Shown: one piece after another, positions 1 through 11,611 of the stretch
Position numbering within the stretch: the stretch's first letter is position 1
How the letters are laid out: every line of letters starts with the position of its first letter
Assembly (NCBI GenBank): GCA_004794655.1
Contig: SMMW01000520.1
Coordinates: 434,001 to 498,000, forward strand
Source: Marisa cornuarietis
Lineage: Eukaryota; Mollusca; Gastropoda; Architaenioglossa; Ampullariidae
Direction of reading: 5' to 3'
DNA length: 64,000 nt
Made by a program: the position numbers and the translations under genes
Notes under the pieces: generated by a model
What the model was told of the DNA's origin: nothing
Seen by the model: the letters and a program-made list of their open reading frames with translations, nothing else
Database searches by the model: none

Positions 1-318
1 CGAAACTTTAACAAAAGATAAGACTGAAAAATGCGTGCTTAGTTGTTTTTTTGCAAACCTTCAATTAGCTACTTTCTTTTAAAATGAAAAGCTAACGAAA
101 GTAAATTTACATAAGCATTCATGTTTTTTTTTCATTTAAAAAGATTACGAATGAGTTTATTGTTTGTTTAAGATCTCGTAAATTAACCAAGTACTATCAG
201 TAAAAATGTGAGCTTGTATAGGTTTTTTTGTACGTAGAAGCAAAGTTATTTCTATGAAAGTTTACATAAAAATTCCCTAAATGCATGAAATAAATTAAGA
301 AATAAAAAAATATCTTAC

Positions 319-485
319 TGTCATTGCAATAGACCGCAACATCTCTTATCAAACACGCTTGTGTAGTTTCAATACGGGTACATTCAAAAAGGCTGCTTTC
401 GTTGCCCTCACAATGAAATGAAACATCAAGTAAAGGACTCTTCTTTCGTCCAAACAATGACCCGTCTGTAAGTACTGGATTAGAC
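319..485 (-). CDS. Gene A exon 8: divergent SRCR 3, second half
   Basis: Encodes [20 protein letters not shown], then [20 protein letters not shown] and AVYCND, parallel to [13 protein letters not shown] in gene B. All four C-terminal cysteines are present. The acceptor TTTCAATTAG restores the phase left by the previous exon; a second AG 20 bases further in (ACTTACAG) breaks the frame and was not used. Donor GTAAGA, phase 1; the gene continues off the window. Confidence 0.83.
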
Positions 486-3455
486 CTAATTGAAAGAATG
501 AAGAGAAAACGGCTTATGTGTCTTTACGCCATTAACATAGACTATAGTAAAATACGAACAACATAAACGTTTTGTTTGTATTTAATGGTTGTAAAATAAA
601 ACGGTATTTAATGTTTTTTCTCTCTCTGCACATAATAACGCCTGCGGGTGTCTGTATGTGTATGTGTTTGAGTGTGTGTACATGTGCGCGCTCATCAAAG
701 ACGTGCGGGTATGTTCATGGAAACAAAAGCAATGCTTGTGAGGTATTGCTTTTTTTGAAGTACTACTTGAATTGTGGACGTTTTATGATAAGCATCTATC
801 TAAATCCTTATGCAAACAGTTACAGATAATTTTAAAACATTATTTGACTTAATTATATTGCTCCTGTTTTATTTTATCAGCCTGCGTACTTGTCGACATG
901 TCTGTGCATTTGTTCGAGTTTTCTACGTAACTTATATCGAAGCGATTGTATGTCTATATGTTTCTGTGCATCATTGTTTTTCCATAGCAGTCACCACTTG
1001 AAACTTTAAGTTTGGCACTGACTACTTACACTCTTACAGAAAATATGTCATCGTTATTATCGCCGTTTAAAAGTTTATTTGTTTTCGGTTAAGGAAAGGA
1101 AAAGAATCTCTCACGAGGGTAAATTAAGTTGTCTGCAGACGATTTTGGCGGCCATCTCGTCACTGACACACACTCTGCTAAACCGACCTCTTAAAATCTC
1201 CACTTCTACACGCCCCATGTCAGAACGTGTTCGTCCTGTTCCTGTTAAACGTAGACCTGTAATAATATGATTACAATTATTTAATTGGATGTCATCTTGC
1301 AAGCCAACCATGTCATAAATATCTTCTGACTCTAACAACAATGAGTTCAGGTAATGTTCGCTGTTACCTTTATATTGTTCTTAAGGATTATTTTTCACGT
1401 TTAGCCAGATATCTGTATAATTTTATGGTAGTAAGTACAGCTTATGATATAGTACCTTATCTCAACTTTAAAAATTTAGACAGCTTAAGGAACTATATAA
1501 ACCGCTACACCTATTCCAGGTGCCTCTTAGCTCAGGTAGCTATCTACTTCTGACTAGACATTAGCACCCTTCAAATAGTTAAGCCCAGGAAACTTCAAAC
1601 CAAAGACCTCTTCTCAGAAACTTAGAACGCTTACCTTAACAGCAATTTTACTTATAGTACTATTCTTCTGAAAACGACCTTTACCGGATATGTACATACA
1701 CACCGAGGTTGAAAAAATATTTCTTACTAAATTTACTCAGGTCACAGATGATGCCGACGTCCATGCAGTTATTATTTCGGAGCTGTCCAAACTCACACTG
1801 GTCAAGGCTGGTCTCAAAACCCCGACACTTCACATTGTTAAACTGGACTCTCGAACCCAAACCAAAGTGTTGTGATTTCGCAGCTGCGTGCTCAGTGCTG
1901 TCAGAAGACAGGTGACCACAACAAAAGCATGAAACTCCATATAAATGACATTTATTTTAAGTAAATTTTTAACCAATGCAGTACATACACGGCATATGCT
2001 TGCCGTCGGAGAGAAGTGTGGCCATCTTTTGAGGGAGGTATTCTCCTCTTTTCCCTGTCTTACGTTCCCCCACCCTCTACAGATGCAAAGGTTGACAGGT
2101 GAGAATTGTGTGCACCTACGGGTTCGGAGGCTGTGTGTTAGACAACTATTTTGTTGTATTGCATTCTCGTACCACACATTCAAAAAAACCATTTTGCTAG
2201 GTAGCGAACTCACAATCGGAACTCCATTCCTTCATGACCTATCATATCAGAGTTCCAAAGTTTAAATACACAGATCAGATTGTTTAATGATTTTAATCAA
2301 TCTTTTTAATAACAATCTTTAATGATTTTAGACGTTTTAAAATGTAAAACATATAACTAGATTTAACTTGATATTTTTCAAAATGTTATAAACAAACGAA
2401 ATGACTGTTTTCCATTGGAATAAACGTTTACTTACCTGTTAAATCCGAGCATCCTGCAAGCCACTTCCATTTCTCTTTTTCCAAAACCCTCTTCACAGAC
2501 TGTATACCATTCCTCATTAACAAATATCTCCAGACGTCCCGCCTCTGGTGTCCCATCAACAAGGCGTGCTGTTATCTGTGAAGCTAACACAGCATAAAAA
2601 TATTCATAATCATGATGTTTATCTTTGCCAGACGTTGTTATACTGAATGTATGTATGTATGTATGTATGTATGTATGTATTCTTTATGCAAGCATGCATG
2701 TTTTATAAAGGTATGCATGTTTTTTAAATGTATGCATGTTTTTTTAATTAATTACGATTGATACCATGCTGACATTCCCTTTGGGTAATAGGCGTATGTA
2801 AAAATTTATTCTTAAAACAAAAATAGTTATTTCAATGTTATTCAGCATGGCTCGAAGACCGCCTGATTCCCATTATGAATCTCATTAATCATATTTTGAT
2901 GACACGTAGCTGTACTGCTCTACCCGCAGTCTCATTCTCCTGTAAACGCTATTGAAGCCTGTATTTAGTTAAAAACTGGATAACATACAGAAAACCTTAA
3001 ACTTAACGATTACAAAATGGAAAAACTCTTCTCTTCGAGAGGAAGAAGCTGATTATCGCTTATCAGTCCACCTGAGTGATCGAGGACAAGTCCATCCCTC
3101 CGAAATCTAGGATTCATCGCTTCTGCAGACAGAACCCTGACACTATGTTCTCTATCCTCTCACTAGAACAACCACATATGATTAGATAATTTTTAGCTTT
3201 TGTGGAACTATGTTACCTTCCATAGCCGCCAACAATCCATCATAAACTCCTTTAGGCGTCTACTGGAAACGAATCTGTTCCATAAGCATTACATTCCATT
3301 CACACAATGCTAGTTTATTTTCTAACGTATTTTCACGTTCTCCATCTGTTTAGTACTTAAAACAAGTTCTGATTATAGCCTGTTAACTAGCCCACCTACA
3401 GATTCTGCAGATTATGAAACACTCCATCCTGTTTCCTGATTATTCTTTGTGTCAT

Positions 3456-3510
<55 letters not shown>

Positions 3511-6500
3511 TACAAAAATAAAAGGTTTGCCTCGCAGTAAGCTATAAAAAAAAGTTTTCTCATTCTTACTGATGTTACACATGATTCCCACATTTCCTGA
3601 GTGATCACAGAGGTTGAAAGAGAAAGGTGTCTGGCTGCACTGCTCTAGACTGGTTTCTGTTCCATGACACACTAATGAAAATGGAATGATGTCGCCCAGT
3701 CCTTGTCCGTATTTAAGCGAAATGGCATCAACTGCTTTATTTTGAATGCTGTTGGTACATAAAAGAAAGAAGTATATCGTTAATCACAATAAAACACAAG
3801 GATGAATTTAACGTAACATATAACTAAATAAAGTAACCTCTCGTCAACGTCATATTACAGTTTTTGCTGTTAGATTCAACTACTATTTATATTACCATTA
3901 GACATTTATGTTTTAGAAAATAGATATTTGCTGATTTTAAGTCTGTATCTTTCAGGTATGCCAATTTTTATATTCACGACATGTAAATGACAGTAATTAA
4001 AGTTAATGGGTGACGCCGACATCTCTGTAGTTGGTAAAAACCTTAACTAAGATGACGAACCTGTTGAGTCCTAGCATCCTGCAGGCAACTTGCGCCTCGT
4101 TACTTCCAAATCCACTGTCACACACTGTGCCCCATTCTCCGTTAACGAGTATCTCCAGACGCCCCGCCGTTAAAGTCCCATTAGACAGCCTTGGTTTTAT
4201 CGGTTCTATCGACAGTTTCACAATAATAGAGATTAGTTCCTTTTCTACAAACAGCACTCAATAGACTTTTGTGGTAAAGGTATCATCCCGGTTCACTGTT
4301 AATTACCAAATGTTTTTTGAAGCCGATATGACGAGACATCTAAAGCACTTACTTCTGTACATAGGATGTGAGGATAAGCAGCTGAAGATACTTCTCAAAT
4401 TCAGAAATGTAGAGTGTAAACGTTAATTTGGTTTGGACATAATGAAACTTACTTTGTTAATCAGTCTCCGCCTTCTGACCACATCTATCAGCTCAAGACC
4501 TCTTCTTACAATCGTGAAGAGAAAAGTCTGAAAACTTACCCTCTGCAAAGTTTTCACAATCTTTGCAGAAGGCAAACACAAATTAGATATGATAAATCAA
4601 AATATAAATTATAATACGAAATAACGAGGCTTACTGCAGAATGTGACGAACGTCTTGTTTAAGAGGATTCCCAGTTCACGGATGTCCTTGCATTTCACGC
4701 GAAACTGATCCACCGGTCTGCTAGCGATGGCGTCTAACTCTGTTGTGCGTTGTACACCAATACCAATCACGTAGATGTGAATACCTTCAGCTCGAGCCTG
4801 TTCAGCCTCAGGGATGGTGCGTTGATAGTTTATGTTGGACTCCCCGTCTGTCATCACAATGGCGATGTTCGTAACGTTGGGTCGGTCGCCGTTGGCGGTT
4901 GTAAACATTTCCGTCCTCATCACCTTAAGAGCGTCTGCCGTGTTAGTATTGCCCCCGGGGTAAGAGATTTTGTCAATGGCGTTAAAGACTTCCGCCCTGG
5001 TTTTGTATGTGTTTAGATGGAACTGGATGAAGACCCTAGTGCTGTAAATAACGACACCGACTTGGACTTGGCCGTTATCTACATCAGCAAGTAAGAGGAC
5101 CTCCTTGACAAAATCCTTCATGACGTCAAAGTTACCTTTTCCCACACTACCGGAGGCATCCATAATAACAACCAGGTCGTACTCTTCACATCCTGTAAAA
5201 AACACAGATTTTACTTATACATCCGAGTAGTCTTTGTGATTATCTGTTTTATAAATCAGGTTCATTACAAGATTTATAAAGTAACCTAATGCTTTCTGGT
5301 ATAGAATTAATCTTATTTTTTGCAGTCTTCAGATATTCGGAGATAAAGTATATTTTTAATTTAAGTGAATATGCATGTAGAACTAGTTTTACAAACTTTT
5401 TACATGCACAAACACATTAAGATAACAAGCAAACAACACCATAGAGTAGAAAAGAAACTGGGAACTTCTACAATAGTCTATAAGCAATTTATTGTATATG
5501 CATGGTTAGGTGCATGAAGAAAGCAGACAGCATCTTTATATTCATGAGATTTCTTATTACCAAGAAAGCCATCGACAACCGCTCTAAAGGAAAGTTCTGT
5601 TTCTAGTTCCAAAATAGTCAGCTTTATTTCAAATATGGGATTTTTTCGGACCATTCTGATTAAAAACTCCTTCTTTCATTTTAGCATCGCTTAATTTAGA
5701 AAACTGTTCAGTTAGATATTGGTAGCATCGTGAATTTGTCTTCAAGGTCTTCACAAAATCCTCATCAAACCGCGAACTATGCCATAAAATAATCTGTGAT
5801 CATATTAAAGACTTCTAAACGTATGTGGTACAAAAAAATATGGCTTCAGTTAATATTTTAAATATGATTAATTTGTGCACCACTTTAAAAAGCTATAAAA
5901 TATTTTGGAGAAAAATTACTTCACTAACAAACCCATTAGACGTAAAATTAATCGTAATCGTAAAATTACGGTGTAATCGTAAAAATGTTCTAAATAAAGA
6001 AATCTCTATTGATGATCTACACAAAAGTATCAGTAGTTTAAACATAAAAAGACACAGGCAGTTAGTCATGTTTTAAATTTATTTCCGAAGGCATTTTTAC
6101 TGAAATAAATTAGTAACTCATAAATGCTATTTAATTATGTTTTACTCTGTTTTCAAATCTCATTGGAATCGGCAATTAGAATTGTTTGTCCGTTGTACAA
6201 TGGTGGATGCTAAGTTCTGTGTTAAACATTTTACTCTACTCCTAGCTGATACGTTGAAGAGCAGTAGGGCAACAACTTGTCACCAGTACTTTTCTCAATG
6301 ATTTTAAACGGCTAAAACATTTTTATATCACATTAAACCAAAAACTCTGGCATGTAAGCTGTACGGGTTTAACTTTGTTGTTTGTTAAATGCCGTAAACG
6401 TTACAAAGTTTATTAATGTTAGAATGTGTAATGCATGGCTTGAAAGATAAGCTTTTAAAAGAATAAAGGAATTCAGATACATGAACGCATATACATACAA

Positions 6501-7630
6501 AGGTGCATCTGTTAAACTTTATTTTTAAAAAGTTGAAAGAATAGTTTTGATTTGAAAAATTACCTAATAATATTTTACCTTCTTTTAGATCCCAGTGAGT
6601 AAAAATAAGCGTAAACTGCCATAAATTCAATAATTAGAAAATAGTAATATACATATGTGGTAGAAGCTGGCCAAGAGGCAAGCTGAAAGCCGATTGGCCA
6701 GCAGCGCGGCCAGTCAGCGCTGATTGGCCCGCGGGTTTGTTTTGGGTCCGGAAGGGAGGAGGGGAGCTGCGGGAGAAGGACGGGGCGACACCCCTCAAAC
6801 CCCACCTTCCCTAGGTGGACACAGCAGCGCTGTTGTCCGACACGGCCGTGCATTTCTCCACTTTAGCCCTCCGGGGGATTTAAAAAGGGAAGGGAGAAGT
6901 TTGGCAGAGAGAGACGAGAGAAAGAAGACAAGCGATTAACCAGCGAGAAGGACGCCGATCCAGCAACCCGGTTGATAAAGTTTTAAATTAAGTCACGAAC
7001 ACCGTGCAGCTGACCAGCAAGCAGTCACCTGAATAAAAAAGGTTCTAACGACCTCCAACACGCGTTGAGTGTTGTTGTGTACCGTGTGGGAGGTCACCCT
7101 GTTACACATAGAGACCTAAGAACAAGTCTCTGTCAGCTGGACAAGAAGTGTGATGAATTTCTACTGAAGCTTCCTTTGTAATAATGGCCGGTTTAAAAAG
7201 TTTACCCGCATTGAGTAACAGGCTTTATAATGGAAAATTAGACAAGACAAGACCAATTTATTAATCCTCAGCGGATATACATTTGTCGACAGCAATGAGT
7301 TCGGCTTAAATGGATAAAAAGGTTACAACAAAAGGAAAAATGCAACAAAAATGGAAAATAATGCACTAAAATAGGAATAAATATAACACAAAACATTTCG
7401 AAGAAAATCTATTACTGAAACAATAACAACTCTTTAAACAAGCAATGACAACAGTTGTGTAGGTCTACTACGTGAGGCATACGTGAAGATTAACTCGGCC
7501 ATTAAACTGTCCAGATCCCAAAAGCCTTTCTATTTACAACTAATGTTTAATGTGTGCGCGTCTTCTTACCTTCAGTTTGTATGAAGAATACAGAGATCAA
7601 GAAAACACTGACAGCTCTGCCTATCATCAT
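319..7630 (-). CDS. Gene A: vWA-SRCR receptor gene (3' end off window)
   Basis: Spliced minus-strand gene. Exons in transcription order: 7570-7630 (signal peptide), 4635-5192 (vWA), 4061-4205 plus 3570-3748 (SRCR 1), 2436-2583 plus 1737-1897 (SRCR 2), 1115-1256 plus 319-485 (divergent SRCR 3). All exons have AG/GT borders and their phases join without a frame break, giving about 520 residues before the window edge. The last exon ends in a donor (GTAAGA), so the gene continues to the left. A secreted or surface protein is expected, with the vWA domain giving metal-dependent ligand binding and SRCR domains giving polyanion or microbial-surface binding; this role is known for the families and inferred here. 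Neighbouring genes B and C share the SRCR modules but lack the vWA domain. Confidence 0.82.
1115..1256 (-). CDS. Gene A exon 7: divergent SRCR 3, first half
   Basis: 142-base exon encoding [20 protein letters not shown], then [20 protein letters not shown]. This subtype has CRQL in place of CRML and is closely matched by domain 5 of gene B (exon at 30973). Acceptor ATTATTACAG, donor GTGAGA, phase 2 end. Confidence 0.85.
1737..1897 (-). CDS. Gene A exon 6: SRCR 2, second half
   Basis: Encodes [35 protein letters not shown] and [10 protein letters not shown], with the four C-terminal SRCR cysteines. Acceptor TCTGACAG followed by CACTGAG, the same exon start seen in second-half exons of gene B. 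Donor GTAAAT. Confidence 0.85.
2436..2583 (-). CDS. Gene A exon 5: SRCR 2, first half
   Basis: 148-base exon, the standard length for first-half SRCR exons in this cluster. Encodes [40 protein letters not shown] and RMLGFNR. Acceptor GTTAG and donor CAG followed by GTAAG. Confidence 0.88.
2647..2681. repeat. (TGTA)n microsatellite
   Basis: About nine tandem TGTA units in an intron of gene A, followed by scattered GCATGCATG motifs to about 2745. Confidence 0.9.
3456..3510. repeat. (ATC)n microsatellite
   Basis: Tandem ATC units in the intron after SRCR 1 of gene A. On the minus strand they would read as poly-Asp, but only past the splice donor at 3569, so they are intronic. Confidence 0.9.
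3570..3748 (-). CDS. Gene A exon 4: SRCR 1, second half
   Basis: Encodes the C-terminal half of SRCR 1: [38 protein letters not shown], with the remaining four cysteines of the group A pattern. Acceptor CCAACAG and donor GTAAGA; 1-base start and phase 1 end. An (ATC)n tract lies just downstream in the intron. Confidence 0.85.
4061..4205 (-). CDS. Gene A exon 3: SRCR 1, first half
   Basis: Encodes the N-terminal half of a group A SRCR domain: [20 protein letters not shown], then TVCDSGF and [10 protein letters not shown] with cysteines C2 and C3. The sequon NGT suggests N-glycosylation. Acceptor GTCGATAG and phase fit the vWA exon. The donor (CAG followed by GTTCGT) is weak but in the same position as in the other SRCR exons. 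Confidence 0.85.
4635..5192 (-). CDS. Gene A exon 2: von Willebrand factor A domain
   Basis: One 558-base exon encodes a whole vWA domain of about 186 residues. It begins [17 protein letters not shown] and holds all three parts of the metal-ion-dependent adhesion site: DASGS near the start, the threonine in [10 protein letters not shown], and the aspartate in MTDGES. The order and length match vWA domains of collagen and matrilin type. The acceptor is a T-rich tract ending TTTTACAG and the donor is GTAAGC. Both borders are phase 1, so the module can be shuffled in frame. It sits between the signal peptide and the first SRCR domain. Confidence 0.9.
5193..6651. other. Intron of gene A, no further feature
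   Basis: AT-rich intron between the signal-peptide exon and the vWA exon, up to the solo LTR. No further coding or repeat feature is visible. Confidence 0.6.
6656..7106. mobile_element. Solo LTR with 4-bp target-site duplication
   Basis: A 451-base GC-rich block in AT-rich surroundings begins TGTGGTAG and ends GTTACA, the TG...CA ends of a long terminal repeat. It is flanked by the direct repeat CATA (6652-6655 and 7107-7110). Inside it has two CCAAT-type boxes (GATTGG near 6694 and 6721), a TATA-like TTTAAAAAG near 6880, and an AATAAA signal near 7033, the expected order of U3, R and U5. No internal retroviral-type genes adjoin it, so it looks like a recombined solo LTR. It lies in the first intron of gene A. 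Confidence 0.65.
7107..7569. other. Intron of gene A between LTR and exon 1
   Basis: AT-rich intronic sequence; no recognisable coding segment or repeat. Confidence 0.55.
7570..7630 (-). CDS. Gene A exon 1: signal peptide
   Basis: Starts with two adjacent Met codons (ATGATG) and encodes about 20 residues with a hydrophobic core ([13 protein letters not shown]), typical of a signal peptide. It ends at GAAG followed by GTAAGA, a strong donor, leaving phase 1, which matches the 2-base start of the vWA exon. The reading frame stays open upstream, so the exact start Met is a choice; the Met next to the hydrophobic core was preferred. Confidence 0.75.
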
Positions 7631-7739
7631 GCTGTTGTCAGATGATGAGTCCTTCAGATGATCAAGTGTCTGATGCTGGGCGAAGAATGCAGTGGGGCAG
7701 CTTTTGTACAATAAGTTAAGGACAACAGTGTCATTTGCT

Positions 7740-7800
7740 AACAATCACGTGCTTAACTTTGATTGGGCGGCTGATTATCTTCCCGGTCCTCATGAGTGCG
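7740..7800 (-). promoter_or_regulatory. Putative gene A promoter elements
   Basis: An inverted CCAAT box (ATTGG at 7762-7766, in GATTGGGCGG) and an E-box CACGTG (7747-7752) lie about 110-140 bases upstream of the gene A start codon. Genes B and C also have a CCAAT box upstream of exon 1. Transcription start is not known. Confidence 0.35.
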
Positions 7801-8339
7801 TGTGCAAAATGTAAATGTAATCGCGCGTGACTTGCTTCGGTATTTACATGTGTTTTGTATGTCATATACGTTTTGCGCTGGCAACTTATTCATGTTTTTT
7901 ATGTCTAGGCCACGAGCAAAAATTTCACGCATTAGTGTTTGTGTTAGATGATGCCCACGTGTAATGTGATGAAGTGAGATAAATGTTTAGACAGAAAAGA
8001 GAAAGAAAGAGATCAATAAAAGAAAACATAAGATACTGACAACTTATTTAACATAAAATTAAATTTAGTTCGAGAGACAGCTTGATAAAATGAACTAGTA
8101 ACCAGCCTGAACTCGTGAATTAGTGACCCTTTCCTTCTGTGGCTCTGTGTGTGTCTGTCTTCTAAATAGTCCTTACATTCTGCGATGATAAATCATTCAT
8201 TAGTTTTCCCCAGCATTCTTAGATGTGTGTGATCACGATATCTCAAGCAATTGTCGAACCCTACCTAGCATTTTGCTTCTCTGTAAAACTCGTCTATTTC
8301 TCTTTCAATTTTTATCTTCTGCTCTGTCCTTGTGCCTGT

Positions 8340-8650
8340 CGGTCGCGTGTCGGAACTTCTTGCGCTACACCTTAGCATGTAGTGGGTAGGCCGGGTACCT
8401 GTCGGGCTCGAACCGCACCGGTCTGTTGCTAGCCTGGGGGTCCGGTGAGGGATGAAAGGGTACGAGACGGGTCTTAATGTCCGGCCATACGTAACGGGTG
8501 GCTAGTGCAGCGGACCTCAGAGGGCGGACACACTTGAGCCGATGTGTGTCATTTTTTGGTATTTAGTCCCCCTTGAATGCCTGTTTGTGCTAGCCCTGGT
8601 TGGACCTTTTAGAGACACGGTTTTTTCTGTGCTAGTGTGTGGTGTTTAAA
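8340..8650. repeat. GC-rich, tRNA-like (possible SINE) block
   Basis: GC-rich island in AT-rich DNA. The minus strand carries GGTTCGAGCCC (8408-8418), a good match to the pol III B box, preceded by an anticodon-arm-like stretch. The plus strand near 8500 has GTGGCTAGTGCAGCGGACC, resembling an A box. The two lie on opposite strands, so the element may be rearranged or composite. SINE identity is a guess. Confidence 0.3.
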
Positions 8651-9758
8651 CAGTTCCTAACACAATACTGGCCCTCAATATAGATGTCATAACAGGCGAG
8701 AACAGCATCTTTATATTGATGCTCAGGGTATGTCTAAACAAAGGGAGAGCAATCACTATCAATACATCGCTGCTAGCTAACATTTTCTAATCACACTTTT
8801 TTGCCTTATAATGATAAGGTCACAGTGTTTATAGTCAGATTTTATCATCAGTAGACTCCATCTTTGTCCAGAATAAAAAATATTTATGTAAATTACAAAA
8901 GGTTTTATGTTCTGGGTTTGAATGCATTATAGTTGTTAAGTTAAAAAAGATGCTATTGTACTACCGTAAATGTCATAGTCTGTGCGGCCTACTGCTTGAT
9001 TACATGATTTTATAGGACTTACTAAGATTGAGGCCGTGATTACTGTAACAGTCCACAATAGTCTAAGTTTAATAACAGTAATGTGCAAAGTATGTCTTAC
9101 AATTTTTCTTTTTTAGACATGCAAAGACATCGGTTACTAGGAAACAGAGTTTAGAACGTGGATTTGTCTAGGTACTGCTTAGTTCTTTAGTTGTAAAATT
9201 ATTTATAATTACTAATCCCGTTTAGCGCAGAGCTAAATAAGGATTCATTGGATGTTCCGACACTAACACTTCTCGGTATTACTTTTCAGACACTTTAAAG
9301 GGGCTCTTACTACCAGCATTTTCAGTAAAACAGAAAAAGCTTACAGTTATTTAATTATGTTGTCGGCGTACATTGACTTCACCTTTACCTAAGGAAGGCA
9401 TAGCATAACATTTTTTAAATCTTTTATCTGGGTCTGTCCTGTCACAGAAAGCTTTCATCGGTCAGGGCATACATATGTTGCTTCTTTTCAAACCATTATC
9501 TAACTTATCTAAGGAAACTGTTTTTGATGATAGCGGAGTGTGACTGACACAAGCTTCAGGACTGGCGGAAAAACGAATTAGTTTTAACCCTCAGCCAGAC
9601 GCTTGCAGTAACTAAGAGACTAGTCGGTAAAGCAAGCGAATCTTACGAAGATATACACCGCATCATCATAGATGTAATAACTAATATATCAAAGAACACC
9701 GTTGACTTATCTTTGCTTTTTATACATGCTTACTTACACACGCACACACGCATGAGTA

Positions 9759-9860
9759 GGGTGTGTGTGTGTGTGTGTGTGTGTGCCATATGTAGGATGT
9801 ATGTGTGTGTGTGCGTGTGTGTGTGTGTGCGATGCATGTGTAGGGGCGTATGTGTGTGTG
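9759..9860. repeat. (TG)n microsatellite, interrupted
   Basis: Long alternating TG/GT tract with GC interruptions. Reading frames over it are low-complexity Cys-Val repeats and not genes. Confidence 0.9.
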
Positions 9861-11521
9861 CGCGTGCGTGCGCGTCGCCCATGGTTTAAGTCAATGATTA
9901 TCAAGATTGTTTGTCAAGTCATCAAAACATTTGATGCAAAAGAATTACTTTTGGTATTTGTTTGGTCGGAAACTATGCTTTGGTTCTGTGTGCTGTCCTG
10001 AAGAATGTTCTCTTCGTTTGAATTGTCTCCTGGTCGAGAAGTAGTGTGGAGGTTCACGAATGATTGATGGAGTCTTCCATTGCTAACAAACGGCGTTTTA
10101 AAAAGGCTTATGTCTCTTTGATTACCATTTAGTTTCGTACCATTGTTAGCGTCTCCCTGTCTTATTATACCCCACATGCTTCAATACAATCATGAGAATT
10201 GGGTCTGAGTTATAAAAGACTTCTTCCTCCCATCTCCGCTTCTTCTTGCCTTCTCTAGATCATCTTTGAAATGCTTAATTCAGGCAGTGCCGCTTAATTG
10301 CATTAAGTGACTTATCAGTAAATTCACGATTAAAATATGTGAACATGTGATCTATGTTCACTGTCCATGGATCTTCTTGATATCTTTATAAAATTTGACA
10401 ACCATTACTGATATCAGAAACAGTAAATTTGAATTTTTTTGAAACATATTGTACTACCGTGTGGACCTTAAATTAACAATTAGCACATTTCATTCTGAAA
10501 TTGGCTTACAATCTACTGTATTGTTTTTACCATGCATTAATAACAATTACTCTACCCTTGTAAGGGTCAAACTAAACTCAGTCACATGCTAATCGAATTA
10601 GACAAAATTCATGTTACGTATCCTGTTGAAATGGCATGTTGCAACCTTAGGTAGAATCCCAGAATGTTTTTTTTTTGTTTCGTTTTCACAAGGATTGAAC
10701 TAAAGTAAGCCGTTTCCGTTCAAAATGTTTATCTGGCGTCGAAAAGGAAAAAAAGGATTAACACAATAACCTTAGGCGACACTCAGAGTAAGAGGTAAAT
10801 AGCTCGACTAATTATGAAGTCCTACTTACTCCAAATGGTTAAAAAATAATTTATGAGGATAATGATTATGACGGTGAGAAGAGGAAGATGAATATAAACA
10901 CGATAAAACTTTTTTTATCTACGTCGGTCTTTGTACCTTTTGCTCTGTTCCTCTCTCTCCCCATTTCGTTTTCTCTACTGTTTGTTATTTTTTTTCATCT
11001 ATAGTTGATTTAATTGCAACTTCTGTATTTTTATTCTTTTTATTTATTTTTGAGGTCTATTTATTGCCTTAATCAATAAGGTAGAAGTTAGAAACGAGAA
11101 AATAAATCTAGAAAAGTAACAAAACTCGCTTGATGTTCATATTCACAAAAATCTGAGCATGTTTCTTAATAGAAAAAAATTACGCTTAGCACTGAGAGTT
11201 GTAAATGGTGCTATCGTACTGCAAACACTCACTGAGTCTCCGCTTGCATGTCGCCAGTCGACTTAGGTTAAATGCATTCAGATTTTAAAGGGAAATGACT
11301 CGTAGTTATCGAAAACCTTTCAGGAGAAAATATTTTGTTTCCCTTTTTACCCGTTCTTTTTTCTTTCCACATTGAGACCTGATTTGCCGCATCATAGTGT
11401 GAGGTCGTTGTGCCGCGTGATTGTAAGTTTTTATAATGAAAACGTGACTAGGAAACACCCAATAAATTTTTCGTGAATTAAACTAAAAATGCACGATATG
11501 TTTACCAATAGCATGGCAATA

Positions 11522-11522
11522 A

Positions 11523-11610
<88 letters not shown>

Positions 11611-11611
11611 T
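11522..11611. repeat. (GAT)n microsatellite, probable CR1 tail
   Basis: About 29 tandem GAT units. They adjoin the 3' end of the minus-strand CR1 remnant, so they probably grew from its ATC-type 3' tail. Confidence 0.85.

Larger units (their letters stand above)
7801..11521. other. Intergenic region, mostly featureless
   Basis: No supportable gene. It holds a GC-rich SINE-like block (8340-8650) and a (TG)n tract (9759-9860). The rest is AT-rich with only short chance reading frames. Confidence 0.5.

Noticed and set aside
572..1001. Small plus-strand frames rich in Cys and Val
   Set aside because: Simple-sequence GT-rich translations inside a gene A intron.
3412..3540. Minus-strand poly-Asp tail on an SRCR half-domain
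   Set aside because: It is read-through past the donor at 3569 into an (ATC)n intronic microsatellite.
4031..4264. Antisense frames over SRCR exons (also 27400-27675, 44898-45080, 48362-48787)
   Set aside because: Shadows of exons whose coding strand is fixed by splice sites and SRCR motifs.
6724..6939. GC-rich plus-strand frame ([14 protein letters not shown]...)
   Set aside because: Lies within the LTR U3/R region, where high GC gives a chance open frame.
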